Source of the DNA: JdFR-22 sp964534325
Lineage (GTDB): Archaea > Halobacteriota > Archaeoglobi > Archaeoglobales > Archaeoglobaceae
DNA: 64,000 nucleotides
Assembly: GCA_964534325.1 (NCBI GenBank)
Contig: CAZHOR010000002.1
Location: forward strand, 130,787 to 194,786
Direction of reading: 5' to 3'
Positions 16,549 through 24,307 of the stretch are shown here, piece by piece. The notes below the pieces were generated by a model that saw nothing but the letters and a program-made list of their open reading frames with translations, was not told the DNA's origin and did no database searches. Position 1 is the first letter of the stretch. Every line of letters begins with the position of its first letter. Position numbers and translations under genes: made by a program.

Positions 16549-18285
16549 ATGCCACAGAAGAACGAAATAACCTCAATTCAAACCATTCGACGGAACGTGA
16601 ATAAGCTCAGCACCACCAGAAAGGTCGATGAGACGAGTTTAAACGAAATAAAAAAATGTGTTGACGATATTGAGGCAGAACTAAAGTGCAAACAATCTCA
16701 AGTGGAGCAACTCACTAAAAACGTTGACAAAGTCTTTTCTGAAAAATTATTTGCTGAACAGGAGAAAAACACTCTATCATCTAAACTTGACCAGTTGTTA
16801 AGGGAAAAAGCGGAGCTGGAGGAAAATATTAGGATACTTCAGCGGCAACGCCCCCAAATCTCTTCTGAGAACCTGGTTACCACCTTCAGACAATCCCTGG
16901 ACAGCATGACCGGTAAACTGAATGAACCCCAGGCCAGAGCGAACTACGTTATCAGCAGCATGAATGTAAAGCTCAAGACGAACTTATCAGTGAAAGAAGA
17001 CATCCTCCAGTTCCAGCTGCCAAAACCAGACGATATCATCCCACCAGAAAACCTCAGCACCATTGAATTCACCATAAGATCATCCCCCAAGGAGCTTGAC
17101 CTTTCTCAATACCAGGAAGTCCCTGACCTCAGGGGAATGACCCTTGAAGAGGCGGAGAAAGCCGTAATTGATGCGGGGTTCAAACTCGGCTCAATAAATG
17201 AAAAACCCAGCAATTCACCCCAGGGCCTGATCATCGATCAACTGCCGTCGGCTGATTCTCTGGCCAGCTCCGGTACTGCCATTGACGTAACCATATCAAA
17301 GGTCACGCACGTCGAAGCACCCAATGTGGTGGGCTTCGATGTTGACAGCGCAAGAGAAGTGCTTAAGAATAGTCAGCTCAAAATGGGAGAGATCAATGGG
17401 ACCCCCTCAAGTTCCCCTCCTGGAACTGTCCTTAAACAAAGTATTGAAGCAGGAACAAAGGTATTGATCGGTACAGCTGTAGACGTTGAAGTCGCAGCAG
17501 AAGAGATAGTAGAGGTACCCAACCTAAAGGGAAAAACCCTGGACACAGCAAAGAACACTCTCCGCAGAGCAAAACTGGAAACAGGAAACATCGTACATAA
17601 GGTCAACAGCGAAAAACCTGAAACAGTGCTTGAACAGGATCCAGAAGCAGGCACAACGGTTAAGGAAGGAGAACAAGTAGATCTGGAGGTCTCGATACCC
17701 GAAACTGCTGAATCCGTGGATGTCCCGGATGTCACAGGCAAACACATTAATGAAGCCAGAAAAATCCTTAAAAATAATGGATTGAGGGTTGAGAGGATTG
17801 TAAACCGTGCAAGCACCTTGACGATGGGCACCGTACTTGATCAGAAGCCAAAACCCGGTTCAACCACCGAGAAATTTATGGAGCTTACACTGGCGAACCA
17901 GGATATCGAGATGATAGAGGGTATTGGACCTGAAAGAGGCTCAAAGTTAAGGGAAGCCGGCATCAAGACCATTGAGGAGCTGGCGAAAGCAGACCCCTCA
18001 AAAATAAGCGAAGCAGTAGGCGAAAACACGGCCGAAAAGACCGTCTCCATGGCAAAACTCATCGATAGCACCTCGACACTTGAGGTCCTGGGTATGGACA
18101 AACAATCAGCCGAACTCCTCGTGAAGGCAGGCAACATCCATTCAACTGACGAGTTAAGGAATGCGGACCCTCAAAAACTCTACGAATCATGCAGAGAAGC
18201 GATTACATCCGGCAAAGTAAAAGTCCCTGCAGACTACTCTATCAGGCTGGAAGACATTAAAAGATGGATAGAACAGGCACAATAA
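16549..18285 (+). CDS. Coiled-coil, four-PASTA and helix-hairpin-helix protein
   Basis: 578 residues. Residues 1-105 are a heptad-rich coiled coil. Residues about 110-190 resemble the strand core of the two upstream proteins (ISSMNVKLKTNL). Four PASTA domains begin near residues 191, 257, 323 and 392, each with VPDLRGMTLEEA-type openings and G-x-V-x-x-Q-x-P-x-x-G turns. Two helix-hairpin-helix units start near residue 453 (IEGIGPERGSKLREAGI) and continue to the end. There is no kinase, transpeptidase, signal or membrane segment, so this is not a murein sensor. PASTA and HhH modules suggest a scaffold that binds a polymer or nucleic acid. The next start overlaps the stop by one base. Confidence 0.85.
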   Translation: MPQKNEITSIQTIRRNVNKLSTTRKVDETSLNEIKKCVDDIEAELKCKQSQVEQLTKNVDKVFSEKLFAEQEKNTLSSKLDQLLREKAELEENIRILQRQRPQISSENLVTTFRQSLDSMTGKLNEPQARANYVISSMNVKLKTNLSVKEDILQFQLPKPDDIIPPENLSTIEFTIRSSPKELDLSQYQEVPDLRGMTLEEAEKAVIDAGFKLGSINEKPSNSPQGLIIDQLPSADSLASSGTAIDVTISKVTHVEAPNVVGFDVDSAREVLKNSQLKMGEINGTPSSSPPGTVLKQSIEAGTKVLIGTAVDVEVAAEEIVEVPNLKGKTLDTAKNTLRRAKLETGNIVHKVNSEKPETVLEQDPEAGTTVKEGEQVDLEVSIPETAESVDVPDVTGKHINEARKILKNNGLRVERIVNRASTLTMGTVLDQKPKPGSTTEKFMELTLANQDIEMIEGIGPERGSKLREAGIKTIEELAKADPSKISEAVGENTAEKTVSMAKLIDSTSTLEVLGMDKQSAELLVKAGNIHSTDELRNADPQKLYESCREAITSGKVKVPADYSIRLEDIKRWIEQAQ

Positions 18286-18533
18286 TGGCGCTCGAGACCT
18301 ACGTCATCAGCTTAGAAGACGTGACCCAACCCGAAATAGAGCAAATCCTGAGAACCCTCAACAGAGCAAACGGTAAGGTCAACATGATAGCCAAAAAATG
18401 CATCATCGCCACATTCGACAACGCCTATGTAGATACCGTAAGGAAACAAAGAGGAGTCAAATTAGTGGGCGGGGTTAACTTCAAAGGACGCCAAATAAGA
18501 AAAATAATCAGAAAGAGTCACAGCCGCGAGTAA
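18285..18533 (+). CDS. Small protein with propeptide/inhibitor I9-like fold pattern
   Basis: 82 residues from the ATG that overlaps the previous stop (taATG). The pattern TYVISLEDV-helix-KVNMIAKKCIIATFD-helix-GVKLVGGVNF follows the beta-alpha-beta-beta-alpha-beta order and spacing of subtilisin propeptides (inhibitor I9). No protease follows. It may be a stand-alone chaperone-like or protein-binding domain. The C-terminal tail is very basic (RQIRKIIRKSHSR), which suggests contact with nucleic acid. The fold match is by eye. Confidence 0.65.
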   Translation: MALETYVISLEDVTQPEIEQILRTLNRANGKVNMIAKKCIIATFDNAYVDTVRKQRGVKLVGGVNFKGRQIRKIIRKSHSRE

Positions 18534-18693
18534 GCCGTAAGAATAAAAGTACACATAAACCCTTATAATTTACATCCTTTTTAAGTCTTGAATTACGTAT
18601 ATCGTCAAACCCCATCACTTCAAGCCCCGTTTTTGAATAAGGGCCTGGTTGGAAACAACTCATCAAATTAAGTACACAAAACGGAGGGATTAA

Positions 18694-18861
18694 ATGACAA
18701 TAAAATCAAGAGTATCATACTCAAAGAAGGGATATCAATCCCTAAAAACCATAATTCCAAAAGGAGTAGCACAATTATTAGATATAGAGAACGGAGACGA
18801 ACTTGAATGGGATATAGAGAATAGAAACGGAGAGAAAGTAGCGATAGTAAAAAAGGTTTAA
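18694..18861 (+). CDS. Small AbrB/SpoVT-type DNA-binding protein
   Basis: 55 residues, preceded by a clear ribosome site (acggaggga). The sequence runs YSKKGYQSLKTIIPKGVAQLLDIENGDELEW, the swapped-hairpin AbrB pattern (I-P-K-x-h-x-x-x-L-x-h-x-x-G-D). Such proteins act as antitoxins or local transcription regulators. No toxin of a known family is adjacent on either side. The region turns AT-rich here compared with the upstream operon. Confidence 0.75.
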   Translation: MTIKSRVSYSKKGYQSLKTIIPKGVAQLLDIENGDELEWDIENRNGEKVAIVKKV

Positions 18862-19077
18862 AATCTTTCAATATTCATCATGTATTAACAAGAAATTTTG
18901 TAAATTCCCCATTATTACAATAATACGCTAGAATTAGAATCAAAAACTTATAAAACGAGAGGTAAACACATTGTTTAAAAAATAATTAGAATATACCCAG
19001 TTATGATATATAAAAATATATATATGAGGTGCTCATAGTAAAGATTGGAAGGTTGGACACGATATAGGGAGGTAAAA

Positions 19078-19299
19078 ATGGCTAAGAAAAAAACGGTGCT
19101 TTTTGAAGACAGATATAACGTGGATATAAACGAATTTAGCAGTACAGATGAAATAGATAACCATATCGAGAAGGAGAAGGGTCGGAAAATAAAAGTACGT
19201 AGATTTGGTGGTAACATTATAAACAGTATAGCAGGTAATGTTCTTCCAGTAAAGGAAGCTGATGTGAATAAGGTTATCGATAAAAGACTAAAGCACTAG
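19078..19299 (+). CDS. Small protein of unknown function in AT-rich island
   Basis: 73 residues from ATG 19078, directly after a gggaggt ribosome site; an earlier in-frame start at 19045 is less likely. It is highly charged, with a basic start (MAKKKTVLF) and KGRKIKVRRFGGNIINSIAGNVLP in the middle. A long AT stretch (19000-19027) provides the promoter. It precedes the membrane-anchored gene by 26 bases and is probably co-transcribed with it. No family recognised. Confidence 0.6.
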   Translation: MAKKKTVLFEDRYNVDINEFSSTDEIDNHIEKEKGRKIKVRRFGGNIINSIAGNVLPVKEADVNKVIDKRLKH

Positions 19300-19325
19300 T
19301 TTTTTCTTCTATTGGGGGTGTCTCC

Positions 19326-19928
19326 ATGAAGGAGTTATTAAGAATATATCACAATGAGTTTATACCAGCTTATTCCGATGTGGTAGGGTATTTAGCGTAT
19401 AAACCAATAGAGATTCTTGTAGAAATGGAGCATGTGTTTTCACATTTAATGAAGTACGAAAATAGTGATCTGGATAGTAATACTAGAGAAGAAAACTTAA
19501 AAAAAGCTCGAGATCATTTATACAGGGGAACCCTTGACTGTTATAAAATATTGTGGTCAGAGATGGATGTAGATATTGATAGAATTGCTGAGGACGATAA
19601 ATTAAGGAAATTTGCGGTAAATATGCCTGAAGGAGAGTTTATGGATAAGTTTAATTCTTTCAAAGATAAAGCAATGAATGCTAGGAGGATGGAAATGGAA
19701 AATGTAGGAGAAGCTCCAACAGCTTCTCTTGAGATTTATAAAGAAGCAGTAGGTGTAGGCAATGAATTGCTTGAAAATATTGATAGATTTAAACTATATG
19801 ATTTTGACACTCACATGAGAAGTATGAAGAGATTTGTTACTGCAAAGGAGTATTTATTAGGTATTTTGACTGGTTTCATTGGTACAGTTATAGCCACGTT
19901 CCTGTTTTTCTATTTTGGATACTTTTAG
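19326..19928 (+). CDS. Tail-anchored helical protein of unknown function
   Basis: 200 residues. It is mostly helical and charged, with a single hydrophobic segment at the very C terminus (LLGILTGFIGTVIATFLFFYFGYF), so it is probably anchored in the membrane with its body in the cytoplasm. It starts after a gggggtgtc ribosome site. No catalytic motif is recognised. It forms a pair with the 73-residue gene upstream. AT-rich codon use and the lack of a recognisable family suggest an accessory or recently acquired unit. Confidence 0.65.
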   Translation: MKELLRIYHNEFIPAYSDVVGYLAYKPIEILVEMEHVFSHLMKYENSDLDSNTREENLKKARDHLYRGTLDCYKILWSEMDVDIDRIAEDDKLRKFAVNMPEGEFMDKFNSFKDKAMNARRMEMENVGEAPTASLEIYKEAVGVGNELLENIDRFKLYDFDTHMRSMKRFVTAKEYLLGILTGFIGTVIATFLFFYFGYF

Positions 19929-20061
19929 GATACCAATAAAAAAAGCATATCATATAAGCTTGCATTCTATACTCTATATCCCTCGAAATGCATAACCCAT
20001 TCTCAAAACTTTGGAGATATGGGTCATCCCCCACTTATGCATGAGAACCTCTAACCATAAT

Positions 20062-20095
20062 TTTTATATACTATTATCACTAACCAAAGGTTAGT
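20062..20095 (+). promoter_or_regulatory. TATA box and perfect palindromic operator before the ArsR-type regulator
   Basis: ttttatata (20062-20070) is followed by ACTAACC-AAA-GGTTAGT (20079-20095), a perfect 7-bp-arm palindrome placed over the expected transcription start near 20092. A repressor bound here would block RNA polymerase. It is the obvious autoregulatory site for the downstream winged-helix protein. Confidence 0.75.
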
Positions 20096-20140
20096 AACAA
20101 TATTGATAGTAGATTTAGTGTGAAAACTGAGGTGGTAGCC

Positions 20141-20836
20141 ATGGCATCCAATACAGATCCAGAGGAAATCCTCAAAGCGCTGGGTAATGAGAGCAGGAGG
20201 AAGATACTTAATCTGCTCTCTAAAAAGCCTTGCTATACCAGTGAAATCTCCTATTGCTTGAAAATGGCTCCAAAGGTTGTTCAAGATCATCTTGAGAAGC
20301 TGGAGAACCTGGAGTTAGTAAAAAGGTACGAAGAAGGCAGGAGGCGCTATTACACCATTAACCGGAACCTCAGGATCGAAGTATCCATTACTCCTCACAG
20401 GTTTAACACCAGTATAAACAGTATGCTCGATGAGAGAATGGAGATGATGGATAGAGAGATTGAGGAGATGTTCAGGAATTTCATGAATATCAGAGACGCT
20501 CTTAAACCTCCGTCGAGCTCTTTGCAGGACATCTATAAGACTTTACAGGATGTGGAGGAGGTGGAGAGGAGCTTCTCTGAGCTCATGGGTATAATGTCTC
20601 ATAGGTTTAATCAGATGTATGAAGAGCTTCTGGATATGATAGAAGAAGAAATAGAGGATGAGCGAGAGAGGTTGGTCCTTATGGGGATTGCCAAGGGAGC
20701 AAATACCCCTTCAAAGATCATTGAAGAGTTTGGAATGCCTTATGATGATATCATCGATTCCTTGAAGAGTTTGAAGAAAAAAGGACTGATTGAGGAAGAA
20801 GAAGGTGACGAGATAATTTGGAAGATTAAATGTTAA
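20141..20836 (+). CDS. ArsR-type winged-helix regulator, Phr-like heat-shock repressor candidate
   Basis: 231 residues from ATG 20141, which follows a gaggtgg site by 5 bases; an in-frame GTG at 20120 is weaker. An N-terminal winged helix (DPEEILKALGNESRRKILNLLSKKPCYTSEIS, recognition helix KVVQDHLEKLENLELVKRY) is followed by long helices likely used for dimerisation. A second winged-helix-like unit lies at the end (ANTPSKIIEEFGMPYDDIIDSLKSLKKKGLIEEE). The gene lies directly before the VAT ATPase and Hsp20 genes, the two classes of targets of Pyrococcus Phr. It probably represses itself and this block at normal temperature. Confidence 0.8.
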   Translation: MASNTDPEEILKALGNESRRKILNLLSKKPCYTSEISYCLKMAPKVVQDHLEKLENLELVKRYEEGRRRYYTINRNLRIEVSITPHRFNTSINSMLDERMEMMDREIEEMFRNFMNIRDALKPPSSSLQDIYKTLQDVEEVERSFSELMGIMSHRFNQMYEELLDMIEEEIEDERERLVLMGIAKGANTPSKIIEEFGMPYDDIIDSLKSLKKKGLIEEEEGDEIIWKIKC

Positions 20837-20863
20837 TGAAAAAATTTGAGAGGTGATGAATGT

Positions 20864-23059
20864 ATGGTTGAGGATAATAAAACAAGTTTAAGGGTAAAAG
20901 AAGCTTATTACCGCGACGTCGGTAGAGGCATTGCCAGGATCGATCCAGAAGTTATTGAAAAGATGGGGCTGAAGAGTGGAGACATCATTGAGATCGCAGG
21001 AAAAGGTAAAACCAGTGTTCCCGGTATTGTGTGGCCCGGATACCCTGAAGACAGAGGTAGGGGAGTGATCAGGATCGATGGGAACTTGAGGAACAATGCG
21101 GGTGTAGGCATTGATGATAAGGTCACCATAAAGGAGAGCAGTGCTAAAGATGCAGAGAAGGTCACTTTCGCTCCCACAGAACCAGTAAGGCTAATGGGCG
21201 GTGAAAACTACTTGTTGAGGCTCCTGGAGGGCAGACCAATAAAGAGAGGTCAGAAGATAAGAGTAGAGGTATTTGGACATACTCTGGCTTTCCAAGTAAC
21301 TGGTACAAAGCCGTCTGGAGTAGTGAGAGTCACCAGAAACACTGGCATAGAGTTAAAAGAAAAGCCTGCAGAACAAGTGGAAAGAACAGTTCCTGATGTG
21401 TCTTATGAGGATATCGGTGGACTAAAGAGAGAATTAAGGCTGGTAAGAGAAATGATCGAGCTCCCCTTAAAGCACCCTGAGATTTTCCAGAGATTGGGTA
21501 TAGACCCGCCTAAAGGAGTTCTGCTACAGGGGCCGCCGGGAACCGGTAAGACCTTGATTGCCAAGGCAGTGGCCAATGAGGTCGATGCTCATTACATCTC
21601 GTTGAGCGGTCCGGAGATCATGAGCAAGTACTACGGTGAGTCTGAGCAGAAGCTGAGAGAACTATTCGAAGAGGCCAAAGAGAACACTCCCGCTGTGATC
21701 TTCATTGACGAAATAGATTCCATAGCACCCAAGAGAGAAGAAGTTTCGGGAGAAGTAGAAAGGAGAGTTGTTGCACAGCTATTGTCCTTGATGGATGGGC
21801 TTGAAGCCAGAGGAGATGTAGTAGTTATCGCCGCAACCAACAGGGTTGATGCACTGGACCCCGCACTGAGAAGGCCAGGAAGATTCGACAGAGAAATTGA
21901 GATCGGAGTACCTGACAGCGAGGGCAGGAAAGCGATTCTGGAGATACATTCCAGAGGTATGCCCCTGGCAGAAGGCGTGGACATCCACAAGTTTGCAGAC
22001 CTGACACTGGGTTTCGTTGGTGCTGACCTGGAGTCTCTGGCCAAGGAGGCAGCGATGCACGCCTTAAGAAGAGTCATCCCTGAAATAGACATTGAACAGG
22101 AGGAGCTCTCAGAAGAAGCTCTCGAAAGCCTGCAGGTAACTGAAGAAGATTTCATGGAGGCATTGAAGAATGTTGAACCATCTGCCATGAGAGAGGTGCT
22201 GGTTGAAGTACCTAACATCAGGTGGGCAGATGTCGGTGGCTTGGATAAAGCTAAACAGGAGATTCAGGAGTCTGTGGAGTGGCCGGTCAAGTACCCTGAA
22301 GTGTTCTCCACAGTGAATGTTCACCCCTCAAAGGGCATAATGCTTTATGGTCCACCGGGAACCGGTAAGACCTTGATCGCCAAAGCTGTAGCCAACGAGA
22401 GCAACGCCAACTTCATAAGTGTTAAGGGACCCGAATTGATAAGCAAGTGGGTCGGTGAGAGCGAAAAGCACGTGAGAGAGATGTTCAGGAAGGCAAGACA
22501 GGTAGCACCTACAGTGTTGTTCTTTGATGAAATAGACAGCCTGGCACCGAGAAGAGGTGGACATGGCGATTCGCACGTATCAGAGAGAGTGGTGAGCCAG
22601 TTGTTAACAGAACTGGATGGTCTGGAAGAGCTCACTGACGTCATTGTTGTAGCCGCAACCAACCGACCGGACATGGTAGACCCCGCCCTATTAAGGCCGG
22701 GAAGAATTGAGAGACATATCTACATACAGCCACCCGGAAAGGACGAAAGGAAGACCATATTCCAGATACACCTGCGCGGAAAGCCTTATGATCTGGATCT
22801 TGAAGAACTGGCAGAGAAATCAGAAGGATATACTGGAGCAGACATTGAAGCAGTATGCAGAGAGTCAGCTATGCTGGCAATAAGGGAAAAGATAAAACAG
22901 GAGACGACAAGAGAAGAGGCTAAGGAGATAGCTCCTCAGATAAAGATAGAGAACAGACACATTGACGATGCAATGAATAAAATAAAGCCCAGCTTCACCA
23001 AAGAAGACATCAAAAGGTATGAAGAGATGGTAGAAGGCTCACAAAGAATGTACGCATGA
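20864..23059 (+). CDS. Cdc48/VAT family AAA ATPase
   Basis: 731 residues from ATG 20864, after a gaggtgat site. An N domain (double-psi barrel then beta-clam, residues 1 to about 185) precedes two AAA modules. D1 has Walker A GPPGTGKT at 223-230 and Walker B VIFIDEIDS. D2 has Walker A GPPGTGKT at 496-503 and Walker B VLFFDEIDS, with arginine fingers in LRRPGRFDR and LRPGRIERH. It unfolds substrate proteins with ATP as a hexamer and feeds them to the proteasome, whose beta subunit is at 29931. It has no promoter of its own and lies 27 bases after the regulator. Confidence 0.97.
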   Translation: MVEDNKTSLRVKEAYYRDVGRGIARIDPEVIEKMGLKSGDIIEIAGKGKTSVPGIVWPGYPEDRGRGVIRIDGNLRNNAGVGIDDKVTIKESSAKDAEKVTFAPTEPVRLMGGENYLLRLLEGRPIKRGQKIRVEVFGHTLAFQVTGTKPSGVVRVTRNTGIELKEKPAEQVERTVPDVSYEDIGGLKRELRLVREMIELPLKHPEIFQRLGIDPPKGVLLQGPPGTGKTLIAKAVANEVDAHYISLSGPEIMSKYYGESEQKLRELFEEAKENTPAVIFIDEIDSIAPKREEVSGEVERRVVAQLLSLMDGLEARGDVVVIAATNRVDALDPALRRPGRFDREIEIGVPDSEGRKAILEIHSRGMPLAEGVDIHKFADLTLGFVGADLESLAKEAAMHALRRVIPEIDIEQEELSEEALESLQVTEEDFMEALKNVEPSAMREVLVEVPNIRWADVGGLDKAKQEIQESVEWPVKYPEVFSTVNVHPSKGIMLYGPPGTGKTLIAKAVANESNANFISVKGPELISKWVGESEKHVREMFRKARQVAPTVLFFDEIDSLAPRRGGHGDSHVSERVVSQLLTELDGLEELTDVIVVAATNRPDMVDPALLRPGRIERHIYIQPPGKDERKTIFQIHLRGKPYDLDLEELAEKSEGYTGADIEAVCRESAMLAIREKIKQETTREEAKEIAPQIKIENRHIDDAMNKIKPSFTKEDIKRYEEMVEGSQRMYA

Positions 23060-23066
23060 TCAATTT

Positions 23067-23087
23067 AGGTGACCTGAATGGTCACCT
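23067..23087. promoter_or_regulatory. Perfect inverted repeat between VAT and hsp20
   Basis: AGGTGACC-tgaat-GGTCACCT, with 8-bp arms and a 5-base spacer, lies 8 bases after the VAT stop. It could be an RNA hairpin that limits read-through or an operator for the hsp20 transcript. It differs from the palindrome at 20079. Confidence 0.6.
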
Positions 23088-23121
23088 TGATTATTTAAAC
23101 TAAAAAGGAGGTGATGCGTTT

Positions 23122-23679
23122 ATGTCTTGGAGAAGAAGGAGAAGAGACTGGGATGATTTGTTCGAGGATATCTTTGGAAAAGAGTTCGAGTATTTCGATG
23201 AAATAGCTGAGAAAATGTTCAGGGACCTCGACGAGTTCTTCAGGACATCCATGAAAGGACAGGGAGCTGGGTTTGATAAACCATTCGTAAAAGGGTTCTC
23301 CATCAAAATGGGTCCAGAAGGAAAGCCGGAGATCAAGGAATTCGGAAACAAGTCCAGCGTGTTCACCAGACCTGAAGCAGGAGAAAACAATTCTGAGGAG
23401 CGCAGACCCTTAATTGATGTGATGAAGGGTGACGAAGAAGTTAACGTGATAGCGGAAATGCCCGGAGTCAACAAGGAAGACATTGAAATCAGCGCCTCAG
23501 AGACCGCTGTGGACATCAAGGCAGAGGGCACCACAAGAAGGTATTCCGAAAGCGTGGACCTGGGATGTGAAGTGATACCGGACTCAGCAAAAGCAAGATA
23601 CAACAACGGTGTTCTGGAGATCGTATTCAAGAGAAAAGAGCCCAAAAAAGAAGAGAGGAAAAAAGTGGACATAGAATAG
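23122..23679 (+). CDS. Hsp20/alpha-crystallin small heat-shock protein
   Basis: 185 residues from ATG 23122 after a strong aaggaggtgatg ribosome site. A variable N-terminal arm of about 95 residues is Asp/Phe-rich (FEDIFGKEFEYFDEIAEKMF). The alpha-crystallin domain follows (DEEVNVIAEMPGVNKEDIEIS, ending ARYNNGVLEIVFKRKE) with the conserved GVLEIV-type strand. The C-terminal I-x-I anchor is VDIE. It holds unfolding proteins as oligomers. It is next to VAT and the Phr-like regulator, forming a heat-shock block. Confidence 0.94.
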   Translation: MSWRRRRRDWDDLFEDIFGKEFEYFDEIAEKMFRDLDEFFRTSMKGQGAGFDKPFVKGFSIKMGPEGKPEIKEFGNKSSVFTRPEAGENNSEERRPLIDVMKGDEEVNVIAEMPGVNKEDIEISASETAVDIKAEGTTRRYSESVDLGCEVIPDSAKARYNNGVLEIVFKRKEPKKEERKKVDIE

Positions 23680-23772
23680 GAATAGAATTAAGATCCTTTT
23701 TTCTTCCTACTTTTTCTTCAAGTGTGTGTCCTGTCCCAAAAGACTCTAACTCTAATCCCTTTTAGAAGTGTT

Positions 23773-24306
23773 TTAGAAGTGTTTCCGTATTAGTCCTTCT
23801 AGGTCATCACCGATTTCCAGTATCCAGTCTATTTTGCCGGGTTGGAAATCTTTACTGCCCTCTTCTATTAATTTGATGATTACTTCGGCTACTTCATCTG
23901 GACTTCTTTCGGAGGCATCCACTTCATAAACTGTTTTATGGGATAAAGTCTCCATCAAGATGCTGTCGGTTATCTCTGCCTCTAAGTTCTCCAGGATCTT
24001 TGCTTCTTCCCAGCCTTTTTTGGCCAGCCTGTCCTTCAATACTTTGGGGTTGCATCGGAGGACAATAATCATGTCAGGATTTAATTGGTGGGAGAGATGT
24101 CCTTCCAGAATGGTGAACCTGCTCCTGTCGATTCTGGAGGATAGTGCATCTGTATCTATTATCCTGGACCCCATTTCCTCACCCATGATTGTCCCGTATC
24201 TCTCTGCCAGCTCGCCAACGGACTCAACTGGATACCCCTTCTCGTTCAAGATGTCTGCGACCGTACTCTTTCCCACACCCGGCGTACCGGTAAGTGCTAC
24301 TATCAT
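23773..24306 (-). CDS. Adenylate kinase-like nucleotide kinase, AK6/Fap7 family
   Basis: 177 residues. P-loop GTPGVGKST lies at the start, and DTDALSSRI and LEGHLSHQLNPDMIIVLRC are characteristic of the Fap7/hCINAP family rather than of classic adenylate kinase. In eukaryotes and archaea Fap7 helps the last steps of 16S/18S rRNA maturation with ribosomal protein uS11. The gene starts directly after hisC (one base gap) and is in the same operon. Confidence 0.9.
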   Translation of the reverse strand: MIVALTGTPGVGKSTVADILNEKGYPVESVGELAERYGTIMGEEMGSRIIDTDALSSRIDRSRFTILEGHLSHQLNPDMIIVLRCNPKVLKDRLAKKGWEEAKILENLEAEITDSILMETLSHKTVYEVDASERSPDEVAEVIIKLIEEGSKDFQPGKIDWILEIGDDLEGLIRKHF

Positions 24307-24307
24307 A

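Noticed and set aside
16549..18285. PASTA serine/threonine kinase
   Set aside because: No kinase motifs (HRD, DFG, P-loop) and no membrane segment exist in the protein.
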